Below, piece after piece: positions 24,218 through 33,737 of a DNA stretch of 64,000 bases. The position numbers and the translations under genes were made by a program. The notes beneath the pieces were generated by a model. It searched no databases, was not told the origin of the DNA, and saw only the letters and a program-made list of their open reading frames with translations. How positions within the stretch are numbered: the first letter of the stretch is position 1; every line of letters starts with the position of its first letter. This DNA is from an uncultured Bacteroidales bacterium (lineage in GTDB: Bacteria; Bacteroidota; Bacteroidia; Bacteroidales; UBA932): the NCBI GenBank assembly GCA_934691625.1, contig CAKUTA010000012.1:9449-73448 (forward strand), written 5' to 3'.

Positions 24218-26048
24218 CCCGATGACCAAATATTCCTTTATCCTGCTTTCAGGGCAGACAGAGGAATTCCTGTCAAAGCTCCAGGAGCTTGGAGTTATTG
24301 ACGTTACACGCTCGCTCAAGCCTGTCGATGAAAAATCGGAGCGGATTCTCGCGGAAGCCGATGATGCGAAGAGGGCTCTTTCTGTGCTGAAGAGCTGCAA
24401 GGAAGTCCCTGGAACAGCCGGTTTCAGACTTTCTGGTGATCCGGTGAAGGCAGTCCTTGATGCCGATGGGCAGATCAGCGAGCTTAGGGGAGAGGTGGCG
24501 TCGGCGAAGAAGGATCTTGCGCAGCGCAAGCCGTGGGGCGAGTTCAGCAGCGAGAGCCTGAAAAAGCTTGAGGCACGTGGCCTGAAAATAAGGTTCTACA
24601 GCTGCCCGAAGAAGAAGTTTGATGCTTCATGGGCGGAAATCCAGCCTCTGCAGGTGATAAGCGAGTCCGATACGGCAGTCTTTTTCGTGACTGTTGCTCC
24701 GGAATCTGAAGAATATAGCTTCCCTATAGAGCCTATATCAGCTCCTGCTGGTTCTGTGAATGAAGCGGAGGCAGCTCTGGAGGAGATTCAGAAAAAGCTT
24801 GATGGGGAGAATAGGCTGCTCGGCAATCTCAAGAGCTGTTCACGGGAGATAGAAAAGGCTTATAATGATAAGCTTGGAGAACTGGATCTGTATTTTGCGG
24901 AGGTGGCGACGGAGAAGGCGATGGATAATTATCTTACTGTGCTTACCGGCTTTGCCCCTACTGAAGATGACGCGAAGCTATTCAAGGCATTCGACTCGAT
25001 GGATGTCTATTATACTCATGAGCCTGCCACCAAGGAGGATAATCCTCCGATCAAGCTGCATAACAACTGGTTCGCAAGAAACTTCGAGGTCCTGACCGGA
25101 ATGTACGGCATGCCTGTTTATGACGAGTTCGATCCGACGCCTGTCCTCGGGCCGTTCTTCATGCTCTTCTTCGCCATGTGCATGGGCGATGCCGGATATG
25201 GTATAGTGCTCATGCTGATAGCACTCTACATGAAGCTGAAGATGCAGGATTCGAGTCTGGGCAAGATGTACAGGCTTATCGGCTTTCTCGGCGGTATGAC
25301 CTTCTTTGTGGGGCTGTTCCTGGGCACGTTCTTCGGAATGAGCATATTGAGTGCATCCTGGGCTCCTGCTTGGTTGAAGGCTATCTGCATTGACGGCTGG
25401 TTCCCTGACGGAAAGATTGCAGGATTCCCTGTTCAGATGGTGCTTGCGGTGGCGATAGGTGTGTTCCACATCTGTCTCGCGATGATTATCAAGACGATAA
25501 ACTTCACGAAGCGTTTCGGCTTCAGCAAGACTGTGGGAACATGGGGATGGACAACCCTCATTGTCGGAGGTATCATTGTTATAGCTCTGGGAATGACTGA
25601 AGTCCTTTCTGCAGAAGCTTTCAAGTGGGTGATCATCGCCCTGGCGGCAGTAAGCGGCCTTGCGATATTCATCTTCAATACTCCTGGACGTAATCCGCTG
25701 GTTAACATCGGCTCAGGGCTCTGGGATACCTACAATATGGTGACAGGACTTCTTGGCGATGTTCTGAGCTACATACGACTCTATGCCCTCGGTCTTGCCG
25801 GAGGTATGCTTGGAAATGCGTTCAACATCATGGGAACGATGATCTTGAATATCCCGGTTCCTGTGGTGAACTGGATTTTCAGCATCGTGATACTGATTTT
25901 CGGGCATGTGCTTAACCTGGCGATGTCATGCCTCGGAGCATTTGTGCACCCGCTGCGTCTTACGTTTGTGGAGTACTTCAAAAATTCCGGATATGAGGGT
26001 GCCGGAGCAAAATACAACCCTTTGACGAAAACAAATAATGACAAATAA
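24210..26048 (+). CDS. V-type ATP synthase subunit I (membrane stator, a-subunit homologue)
   Basis: The 612-residue protein combines a soluble N-terminal arm (residues about 1-300, with coiled coils) and a C-terminal membrane half with about seven helices. PFFMLFFAMCMGDAGYG is the family signature, and LSYIRLYALGLAGGML contains the conserved arginine of the ion half-channels. It ends 12 bases before the gene for the ring subunit. Ion specificity (protons or sodium) cannot be decided from this subunit. Confidence 0.95.
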   Translation: MISPMTKYSFILLSGQTEEFLSKLQELGVIDVTRSLKPVDEKSERILAEADDAKRALSVLKSCKEVPGTAGFRLSGDPVKAVLDADGQISELRGEVASAKKDLAQRKPWGEFSSESLKKLEARGLKIRFYSCPKKKFDASWAEIQPLQVISESDTAVFFVTVAPESEEYSFPIEPISAPAGSVNEAEAALEEIQKKLDGENRLLGNLKSCSREIEKAYNDKLGELDLYFAEVATEKAMDNYLTVLTGFAPTEDDAKLFKAFDSMDVYYTHEPATKEDNPPIKLHNNWFARNFEVLTGMYGMPVYDEFDPTPVLGPFFMLFFAMCMGDAGYGIVLMLIALYMKLKMQDSSLGKMYRLIGFLGGMTFFVGLFLGTFFGMSILSASWAPAWLKAICIDGWFPDGKIAGFPVQMVLAVAIGVFHICLAMIIKTINFTKRFGFSKTVGTWGWTTLIVGGIIVIALGMTEVLSAEAFKWVIIALAAVSGLAIFIFNTPGRNPLVNIGSGLWDTYNMVTGLLGDVLSYIRLYALGLAGGMLGNAFNIMGTMILNIPVPVVNWIFSIVILIFGHVLNLAMSCLGAFVHPLRLTFVEYFKNSGYEGAGAKYNPLTKTNNDK

Positions 26049-26495
<447 letters not shown>

Positions 26496-26519
26496 TCAGA
26501 TAGCATAACAAAATTGAAA

Positions 26520-26555
26520 GGTGCGCATCTGTTTTCCGGATGCGCACCTTTTTTT
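26520..26555 (+). terminator. Rho-independent terminator of the V-ATPase operon
   Basis: GGTGCGCATC pairs with GATGCGCACC around a short loop, followed by seven T residues. Confidence 0.9.
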
Positions 26556-26592
26556 GAAGGTTACTATTGTGTCAAAAAACTGATTTATGCAC

Positions 26593-26760
26593 TTAAGAAG
26601 TTGTTTTGAAATGATTAAAAAGTTGTTTGAGGTAAAATTCCTTCATCTTCTTCCCGAGTCTTCAGGTCAGATAGGCACCGCTATCTTCCCCAAATCCCCG
26701 GTCGAACCTGAAGTTTTTTCCTCTCAAGCCTTCAAAAAATAATTTCAAAACAGCTTCTAA
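26593..26760. mobile_element. MITE-like element with terminal inverted repeats
   Basis: The left end (26593-26616) and right end (26738-26760) form imperfect inverted repeats of about 23 bases (left end TTAAGAAGTTGTTTTGAAAT). Internally, CTTCAGGT and ACCTGAAG pair, as do GATAG and CTATC, so the whole 168 bases can fold back. A 50-base copy of the left end lies inverted at 37216-37265. No coding capacity exists. The remainder of 26496-26923 holds only the terminator and AT-rich DNA. Confidence 0.5.
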
Positions 26761-26923
26761 GGCTTGCACCGGATAGAGGGCGCCCCCTCCCACAAGATTG
26801 TATGTTGCTATTAATTATTTGAATATCAATATGTTGGTATTTTTCAAAATCGTCACATACGTGATTTTAAAAATACTAAATAATTATAAACCAGTGAATT
26901 ATGTAAAAACGGCACTGCGCATT

Positions 26924-28489
26924 TCACGCCGTGATCCACTTCTCGACGGTCCGTGTCTGCGAGGAGATGTTCACCCCGACCTTGACGAGGCTCTTGCCCT
27001 CCTCGAACTTGTACGGAAGCATATAGCCTTTTTCATCAATCTGTTTCAATGCCTCATCAGCGGAGCCGTCCACCTTGAACTCGAAGACATAGATGCAGTT
27101 GTCTGTGTGGCAGACAGCGTCGGCGCGTCCGATAGCCGACTTGACCTCGGTGCGGATATAGAACCCGAGTAGCGAGAAAATCAGATAGATGATGGTCTGA
27201 TAGTGCTTCTCGGTCTTGTTCTCGAGGTCGTTAGGGATGCCGGCGAGATAGGCCTGCAGCTTCTCCATCGCGAGGTCAATGTCCTGGGAGTCCATGGCGG
27301 CATAGAAATGTGCCACGAATCCTGATGCCGTGCCGGTGCTGCTCGGATACTCTCCGAGAAGCCCTCTGGTGAAGCCAATCTTGACTTCCTTGTTAGGATA
27401 TCCGAGAGTGTAGAGCTGCATCCTCTTGTCGTAGGACTTTATGGTGAGGTAGCCAGTCTGGTAGAGCATCGGCAGTGAGTTGTCCGACAGCTCGGGCGAG
27501 ACGTCGAAGTCTGACTGAGGCACGAGCGTAATCTTGTCGAGCGTGGTCTCGTCGATAGGATTTCGCCGCAGTCTCTCGATGAGGTATGTCGGAGTCCCGG
27601 AGTCGAACCAGTAGCTGCCGAAGCGCTTTTCGTTCAATGACTTGATGAGGCTGAACGGATTGTATATGTCTTCTGACTTCTCGCTGAAATGGTATCCGTC
27701 ATAGTTATATTTCAGCTGTTCTAAAGCTTCTTCGTAAGAGATTTCCTGTTCTTCGGCGAGAGCTTTGATTTCATTCTGCATATTGTTCTCCATCTCAGAC
27801 TGCGAGATGCCGCAGATGGCTGAATACTCCGGCATCATGGATATATTCTGAAGATTGTTCAGCTCGCTGAAGATGCTGAGCTGGGCGAACTTGTTGATAC
27901 CGGTGATGAAGACGAACCGCAGATACGGGTCGAGGCTCTTGATAGGGCTATAGAAGTTTCTCATGATCTGCCTGAGCGACGGCAGCTTGACCTTGTCGTT
28001 CATCACATCCAGCAGTGGAGCGTCGTATTCGTCGATGATTATTACCGCCTGTTCACCAGTCTGCTCGTAAGCTGTTTTTATCAGAAATTCAAGTCTGGCG
28101 TTCACATCTGTGTCGTCAATACTTTGATTTTTATCATATATTATTTCATATTCAGCAAGTTTATAGTCAAGGCAGCGCAGCAGCTGCTCCTCGTTCATGT
28201 GCTTGGCTGTGGACATGTCGAAATGAAAAACAGGGTGTTTCTTCCACTCCGTTTTCCTTTCTCCAGCCTTCAGCCCCTCGAACAGCTCTTTTCTTCCCTC
28301 GAAATAGCTGTGGAAAGTGGACGACAGCAGCGACTTTCCGAACCTTCTCGGGCGGCTCAGAAACACATATTTATAAGAATCGGCAATCTCATTGACATAT
28401 CCAGTCTTGTCGATGTAGATATAATTCCCATTAATAATTTCTTCAAAAGTCTGAATCCCGATAGGGAATCGCTTCAGTCCTGTTTCCAT
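26924..28489 (-). CDS. AAA-ATPase-like / PD-(D/E)XK nuclease protein, copy 1
   Basis: The protein has 521 residues from METGLKRFPIGIQTF. The AAA-ATPase-like domain (PF09820 type) shows the P-loop SRPRRFGKSLL near residue 47 and Walker B in AVIIIDEYDAPLLD. The C-terminal PDDEXK_9-type nuclease has GRADAVCHTDNCIYVFEFK, giving D...ExK. The family is very abundant in Bacteroidota, often in many copies, and is suspected to act in defence, but the activity is not established. A near-identical copy lies at 31969. The two differ mainly in a 35-residue patch after the STAKH motif. It has its own promoter (28514-28544) and follows McrC on the same strand. Confidence 0.88.
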   Translation of the reverse strand: METGLKRFPIGIQTFEEIINGNYIYIDKTGYVNEIADSYKYVFLSRPRRFGKSLLSSTFHSYFEGRKELFEGLKAGERKTEWKKHPVFHFDMSTAKHMNEEQLLRCLDYKLAEYEIIYDKNQSIDDTDVNARLEFLIKTAYEQTGEQAVIIIDEYDAPLLDVMNDKVKLPSLRQIMRNFYSPIKSLDPYLRFVFITGINKFAQLSIFSELNNLQNISMMPEYSAICGISQSEMENNMQNEIKALAEEQEISYEEALEQLKYNYDGYHFSEKSEDIYNPFSLIKSLNEKRFGSYWFDSGTPTYLIERLRRNPIDETTLDKITLVPQSDFDVSPELSDNSLPMLYQTGYLTIKSYDKRMQLYTLGYPNKEVKIGFTRGLLGEYPSSTGTASGFVAHFYAAMDSQDIDLAMEKLQAYLAGIPNDLENKTEKHYQTIIYLIFSLLGFYIRTEVKSAIGRADAVCHTDNCIYVFEFKVDGSADEALKQIDEKGYMLPYKFEEGKSLVKVGVNISSQTRTVEKWITA

Positions 28490-28513
28490 AATCAAAAATT
28501 TAGCTCAACTTCT

Positions 28514-28544
28514 CAAAGATAGCGATTTTTCTTTTCAGGTACAA
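28514..28544 (-). promoter_or_regulatory. Promoter of ATPase-nuclease copy 1
   Basis: On the minus strand TTG (28544-28542), a 20-base spacer and TATCTTTG (28521-28514) match the Bacteroidota consensus. The same TATCTTTG with the following 30 bases recurs at 33572-33565 before copy 2. Confidence 0.6.
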
Positions 28545-28578
28545 TCGGCTGAAATAGCATGCGGCTTGAGGCTATAGA

Positions 28579-29622
28579 TCATCGGATAACCCGGTCCAGC
28601 TGCCTTTTGATTTCCGTGAAATCCAAATTTAAATCCAATGTCCTGAAGCTGATGATATTTCCGCCCTGCCATTTCATTTGACCATCAGGGACAATATCCT
28701 CATCTGTTTTTGCATAGAGAAGCATTCCATCAACGGTTCCTCTATCCTGTCTGTTGCCATCCTCATTGAGAACATAAACGAGAATCTGATTGAGATTGTT
28801 GCTGTGAATTGTCCTCCTGTCGAATTTGGACTGCATGGTGTGGCTATAATATTTCGCATCAATAATTAGAATACGATTCTTCAACGTGAGATAAATATCT
28901 GTCTGGAGTACAGGTAGAATTCCTGTATCTGAACAGCTGCTGTCAATATTCCATCTGATCTGTTTCGCTCTGGCCTTTGTTTCAGGATGCTCTTTACGAT
29001 AATATTCCAGAATGAATTTTTCGAATAGTTTGCACATATATCCATCTGAAAATGTCGGAAGTCTATATTCGCCGGACTCCGTGGTCAGCAGCATGTCATC
29101 TAGAATAAAGTGACAGATCTGCAAGATGAAATGGTATGTTCTTGTGTTCCGGTCAAATCGTAGCTGGTCCCAATGTATCAGTCTGGAATCAATAAAAGAT
29201 ACTTCTGAAAAGAATAGCAATATCTTCTTCAAAGCGTTTTTCTGTTCTTGGCGGATATCTCCTTTCTTCAGGAGCAGTCCTATCGTGGTCTTTATGATTC
29301 TATTGAAAACACAATCCACTGATAGTTCATCAAAGTCACAGACAAGGCGTGCCCTTCGGAGCTGCTTCTCCTTTAAAGTCCCGTAAACATTGACTTTTCC
29401 TTTAACATTGATAATGGCATCTCTTTGGGATGCATATTCCTTATGGAGTCCTTGCTTTAGCTGAAATGCTACACCTCGCTTGAGAATTTCGGCTAGTAAC
29501 TGATTTACATTTTCAAACTTCTCTCCAGCAATACTTGCATAATTGTCTTGCCTAAGCTCCCGAAAGGCATAGGCGAGCATATAGTAGATATTCTTTATGA
29601 AAATGTTCTTGTCAATAGTCAT
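28579..29622 (-). CDS. mcrC: McrC-type nuclease subunit of an McrBC restriction system
   Basis: McrC pairs with the GTPase McrB to cut DNA carrying modified cytosines. The 347-residue protein starts MTIDKNIFIKNIYYMLAYAF, a typical McrC opening. Its C-terminal PD-(D/E)XK nuclease shows LQTDIYLTLKNRILIIDAKYY with D...DAK, followed by NLNQILVYVL. Its ATG overlaps the mcrB stop by 4 bases, so the pair is translationally coupled. Modified-base preference cannot be read from the sequence. Confidence 0.9.
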   Translation of the reverse strand: MTIDKNIFIKNIYYMLAYAFRELRQDNYASIAGEKFENVNQLLAEILKRGVAFQLKQGLHKEYASQRDAIINVKGKVNVYGTLKEKQLRRARLVCDFDELSVDCVFNRIIKTTIGLLLKKGDIRQEQKNALKKILLFFSEVSFIDSRLIHWDQLRFDRNTRTYHFILQICHFILDDMLLTTESGEYRLPTFSDGYMCKLFEKFILEYYRKEHPETKARAKQIRWNIDSSCSDTGILPVLQTDIYLTLKNRILIIDAKYYSHTMQSKFDRRTIHSNNLNQILVYVLNEDGNRQDRGTVDGMLLYAKTDEDIVPDGQMKWQGGNIISFRTLDLNLDFTEIKRQLDRVIR

Positions 29623-31976
29623 TTCAGCATTGCTTCCAGTTTTGCCACTTCGGCGTCTGCTGTTTGAGGGTTATCGAACCAATATTCTTCCAGCATTGGC
29701 TTTATGTCGTATTCGATGACATTCTTCATCCATATTTCATCATATGAATCCTGACTGCAGAAATAGCTATGCCCAATGCAGAACCCTTCACCGAGTGAGG
29801 CATCTTGTGCAATAGTGAGATTAAGCTTCTTGATGCCATCTATGATGTTGTCGAATGTCTTATTACCGATTTTAACCTGATACTTTCTGAACCCGTCAGA
29901 CACGAAGCCAGGTTTTATTCCGAAAAAACTGAAACGTCTTCGAAGCGCGTAGTCAATCAAAGCAAGGCTTCGGTCGGCAGTATTCATCATGCCAATGATA
30001 TATAGATTCTTGGGAACTGAAAAACGTTCTCCTCCATAAGGAAGCTGTATTTCAACATCGCGGTAGCTGTTTTCTATCAGCATAAGCAGCTCTCCGAATA
30101 TCTTGCTCAGATTTCCACGGTTAATCTCGTCAATTATGAAGAAATAATCTCGTCCGCTATCATCTTGAGCTTTTTTGCATGCGTTATAGAAAATGCCATG
30201 GTTAAGGTCAAATCCGCCTTCTGCATTAGGCTTGAGACCGAGCATTAAATCCTCATAACTGTAATTCTGATGGAACTGTATGAAAGAAATACGCGAGTCA
30301 TCTTTTTCTCCCATAATCGAATATGCAAGCCTTTTTGCAGAGAAGGTCTTTCCTACACCTGGCGGGCCTTGCAGAATAACATTTTTCTTGGCCTTAAGGA
30401 GATGGCTTAGGCTATCGTAGTCTGCTTCTGTAATATATACGTCTGAAAGAAATTCCTTTTTTCCGTATTTTTCGGATTTTATATGGACCTCAGTTGGATT
30501 CTGTTCCAGGACCATATCCATTACGGCGTCATATTCTCCTCTAGTCAACCTGAAAAGCGAACCGTTAGGGTTCCGTAAGAACTCCATAGACGATAGTTCC
30601 GGGTTTTCTTTCACATCTGAATAAGATATCGGTTCGGTCAATGATCGCGTCTTCTTGAAATGGAACAGTTTCTCATCAGTATCTTTCGACACTTCAGCAA
30701 TTGCCACAATCTTTTTTACAGGGTTGGCTTCGTACCCGATAATGGCATCTCCAGCTTTTGCATTCTGAAAATTCTTCAGAATACGTCGCGGATTGCCGTT
30801 ATTATTGAACAGAGTATAGTCTTGTTCTTCTCCAGGCCGGATACTGGAGAAACTCCATATTCTAGGGTTAGCTACAAGCCACCAGTAATTTCGTCCAGCT
30901 CCATTGCTAAAAACATCTTCCAATTTCTTTACGTAGTCTGGATAAGGTGTAATATCCGTCAGTATTTTATGAACAGACTTGCATGGGGTATCCCATATTC
31001 CTGTTTTCTGCCAGTCAATTTTACGTACATTATTGAAGTCTTCATAGGTTTCATCAAATTCATAATCAGAAGTTACAATCCCTCGGCCCAGCAATCTTTC
31101 TTGTCCTGATTTCGCGAATATCACATCCCCGGGTTGCATGACGTGAGAAAATTCCCATATTGCGAGAGTGTCATTTTTACAAGAAGAATCCTGCTTACCA
31201 TAAACATCCTGGATAGCTTTACGTACGGCTTCTCGTGAGTTAAATGTGGACAAGTCTCCAAGAGCTTCCCATCCGATGCATGCAATCCCGTCCTCTCTAC
31301 ATCGCTCCCATTTCGAAGATTTCATTCCAGGAGAGTAAATCCAGTATCGAGGAGTATTGCTATTTATCAAAGGATGCTCGTCTTTAAGATGATTGCCTTT
31401 CAGAATGCCTAAAAGCTCATCATAGAAATCAAATATGTTCTTTTCTCCTTTTTTCTTGATTATAAATGTGTTCAAGTCGGCTTGAGCCGCCTCTCCTGCG
31501 TCTTTCATCCCGAAATGTTCGGCAAGTGTTACGAGCATTTCTGTTTTATAGATGGGGACAAGCTTTTCATTCGAATACAGAAATGCGATTTTCCATCTGA
31601 CTATAGAATCAACGACTTTCGTGTTGTCTATCTTTTCAAAGTGACCATTTCTTGCATTTTCGGCGATTTCACAGATGCCATTCAGTACAGTAGCATAGGC
31701 TTCCTCTGCAGTCCGTCCGAGCCTGGCTTTCCATGCATACCTCTTATCGTGAGAATAAGCTGCACTACTTCTTGCCGGCTCTGTCTTGTACTCATAAATG
31801 CCGTACTTGTAAAATGCGGTTCCCCTGATCATTCCCAATGTTTCCAGCTTGGTCTCAAGCCAGTAGCAGAATGAATCACTTTTGTTCAGATTTGTATATC
31901 TGTTAATCGGGAGCTCCCGCAAAGTATCTATAGGAAATTCATGCAGGAATTGCTGATATAATTGTTCTCTAGTCAT
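29619..31976 (-). CDS. mcrB: McrB-type GTPase with EVE-like DNA-reading domains
   Basis: The 785-residue protein has three parts. Residues 1-200 are of unclear type. Residues about 205-480 hold two reader modules: RYWIYSPGMKSSKWERCRED begins one of EVE or related fold, and NYWWLVANPRIWSFSSIRPG begins a typical EVE domain. From about 525 the AAA+ GTPase domain shows Walker A in LQGPPGVGKTFSAKRL (about 533), Walker B in FFIIDEINRGNLSKIFGE and the McrB signature MMNTADRSLALIDYAL (about 659). The start overlaps the end of the ATPase-nuclease gene upstream by 8 bases. EVE domains suggest recognition of modified bases; target unknown. Confidence 0.92.
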   Translation of the reverse strand: MTREQLYQQFLHEFPIDTLRELPINRYTNLNKSDSFCYWLETKLETLGMIRGTAFYKYGIYEYKTEPARSSAAYSHDKRYAWKARLGRTAEEAYATVLNGICEIAENARNGHFEKIDNTKVVDSIVRWKIAFLYSNEKLVPIYKTEMLVTLAEHFGMKDAGEAAQADLNTFIIKKKGEKNIFDFYDELLGILKGNHLKDEHPLINSNTPRYWIYSPGMKSSKWERCREDGIACIGWEALGDLSTFNSREAVRKAIQDVYGKQDSSCKNDTLAIWEFSHVMQPGDVIFAKSGQERLLGRGIVTSDYEFDETYEDFNNVRKIDWQKTGIWDTPCKSVHKILTDITPYPDYVKKLEDVFSNGAGRNYWWLVANPRIWSFSSIRPGEEQDYTLFNNNGNPRRILKNFQNAKAGDAIIGYEANPVKKIVAIAEVSKDTDEKLFHFKKTRSLTEPISYSDVKENPELSSMEFLRNPNGSLFRLTRGEYDAVMDMVLEQNPTEVHIKSEKYGKKEFLSDVYITEADYDSLSHLLKAKKNVILQGPPGVGKTFSAKRLAYSIMGEKDDSRISFIQFHQNYSYEDLMLGLKPNAEGGFDLNHGIFYNACKKAQDDSGRDYFFIIDEINRGNLSKIFGELLMLIENSYRDVEIQLPYGGERFSVPKNLYIIGMMNTADRSLALIDYALRRRFSFFGIKPGFVSDGFRKYQVKIGNKTFDNIIDGIKKLNLTIAQDASLGEGFCIGHSYFCSQDSYDEIWMKNVIEYDIKPMLEEYWFDNPQTADAEVAKLEAMLK

Positions 31977-33540
31977 GTAGCTCTTCTGTAATCCATTTCT
32001 CTACAGTGCGTGTCTGAGAAGAGATGTTCACACCGACCTTGACGAGGTTCTTGCCCTCCTCGAACTTGTACGGTAGCATGTATCCCTTCTCGTCAATCTG
32101 CCTGAGCGCATCCTCGGCGGAGCCGTCCACCTTGAACTCGAAGACGTAGATGCAGCTGTCGGTGTAGCATACAGCGTCGGCACGTCCGATGGCGGACTTG
32201 ACCTCGGTGCGGATATAGAATCCCAGGAGCGAGAAAATCAGATAGATGATGGTCTGATAATGCTTCTCGGTCTTGTTCTCGAGGTCATTCGGGATGCCTG
32301 CGAGATAGGCCTGCAGCTTCTCCATTGCGAGATCAATGTTTTGCGAGTCCATTGCTGCATAGAAGTGCGCCACGAAGCCTGACGCTGTGCCTGTACTGCT
32401 CGGATACTCGCCGAGAAGCCCTCTGGTGAAGCCAATCTTGACTTCCTTGTTCGGATATCCTAGCGTGTAGAGCTGCATTCTCCTGTCGTAGGACTTTATG
32501 GTGAGGTAGCCGGTCTGGTAGAGCATCGGCAGGGAGTTGTCCGACAGCTCGGGAGATACGTCGAAGTCTGACTGCGGCACGAGCGTAATCTTGTCCAGCG
32601 AGGTCTCGTCAATAGGATTGCGTCGCAGGCGCTCGATGAGGTATGTTGGCGTCCCGGAGTCAAACCAGTAGCTGCCGAAGAACTTATCAGATAATGCATT
32701 GATTAGGCTGAACGGGTTGTAGATATCTTCAGACTTGTCACAGAAATGATATCCGTCATAGTTATATTTCAGCTGTTCTAAAGCTTCTTTGTAAGAGATT
32801 TCCTGTTCCTCGGCGAGAGCTTTGATTTCATTCTGCATATTGTTCTCCATCTCAGACTGCGAGATGCCGCAGATGGCTGAATACTCCGGCATCATGGAGA
32901 TGTTCTTCAAGTTGTTAAGCTCACTGAATATGCTGAGCTGCGCGAACTTGTTGATACCAGTGATGAATACGAACCTAAGATACGGGTCGAGGCTCTTGAT
33001 AGGGCTGTAGAAGTTCCTCATGATCTGCCTGAGCGACGGAAGCTTGACCTTGTCGTTCATCACATCCAGCAGCGGGGCGTCATACTCGTCGATGATGATT
33101 ACCGCCTGTTCCCCAGTCTGTTCGTAAGCGCGTTGAACTAGTCCTAGAAGCCGTTGATTCGGAAAAATTTCATCCTGACCTTTTCCATAGACAGTTTCAT
33201 ATTTGTTGAGCATTATGTTGAGTTCGCTCAGCAGCAGCTCCTCGTTCACATGCTTGGCTGTGGACATGTCGAAATGGAAAACTGGATGACGTTTCCACTC
33301 CGTTTTCCTTTCTCCAGCCTTCAGCCCCTCGAACAGCTCTTTTCTTCCCTCGAAATAGCTGTGGAAAGTGGACGACAGCAGTGACTTTCCGAACCTTCTC
33401 GGACGGCTCAGGAACACGTATTGATATTTATTGGCAATTTCATCTACATATCCAGTCTTGTCGATATATAGATAATTGTCCTCGATAATCTTATCAAAAG
33501 TCTGAATCCCGATAGGGAATCGCTTCAGTCCTGTTTCCAT
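31969..33540 (-). CDS. AAA-ATPase-like / PD-(D/E)XK nuclease protein, copy 2, first gene of the McrBC operon
   Basis: The protein has 523 residues with the same P-loop SRPRRFGKSLL, Walker B (AVIIIDEYDAPLLD) and GRADAVCYTDSCIYVFEFK nuclease motif as copy 1, and matches it almost throughout. The differing patch (after STAKHVNEE, up to RAYEQTGE) is 34 residues with low similarity, and a short second patch follows GYHF. Its stop codon overlaps the mcrB start by 8 bases, so it is translated with McrBC. That coupling suggests a part in the same defence system, which is not known for the family. The promoter carries TATCTTTG at 33572-33565. Confidence 0.88.
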   Translation of the reverse strand: METGLKRFPIGIQTFDKIIEDNYLYIDKTGYVDEIANKYQYVFLSRPRRFGKSLLSSTFHSYFEGRKELFEGLKAGERKTEWKRHPVFHFDMSTAKHVNEELLLSELNIMLNKYETVYGKGQDEIFPNQRLLGLVQRAYEQTGEQAVIIIDEYDAPLLDVMNDKVKLPSLRQIMRNFYSPIKSLDPYLRFVFITGINKFAQLSIFSELNNLKNISMMPEYSAICGISQSEMENNMQNEIKALAEEQEISYKEALEQLKYNYDGYHFCDKSEDIYNPFSLINALSDKFFGSYWFDSGTPTYLIERLRRNPIDETSLDKITLVPQSDFDVSPELSDNSLPMLYQTGYLTIKSYDRRMQLYTLGYPNKEVKIGFTRGLLGEYPSSTGTASGFVAHFYAAMDSQNIDLAMEKLQAYLAGIPNDLENKTEKHYQTIIYLIFSLLGFYIRTEVKSAIGRADAVCYTDSCIYVFEFKVDGSAEDALRQIDEKGYMLPYKFEEGKNLVKVGVNISSQTRTVEKWITEELHD

Positions 33541-33626
33541 AATCAAAAAATTAGCTCAACTTCTCAAAGATAGTGAATTTTTTAGGATTACTTGATCTTA
33601 CTGAAATTTCTGGCTGAAATATATAA

Positions 33627-33715
33627 GCCGCTGCTGATTATCAGACTATTACATTTTTCAAATGTCAGCACCTATGACATTTGGGATTCGTAAACTGTTG
33701 ATAATCAGCAGCGGC
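33627..33715. terminator. Long nested hairpin between the GH3 gene and the McrBC island
   Basis: Perfect 17-base arms (33627-33643 and 33699-33715, GCCGCTGCTGATTATCA and complement) enclose a second hairpin with AAATGTCA and TGACATTT. Pyrimidine- and AT-rich DNA flanks it. It follows the GH3 stop on the minus strand and precedes the island promoter, so it may insulate the two units. Confidence 0.65.
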
Positions 33716-33737
33716 TTTAAAATCAGCGGACAACTAG

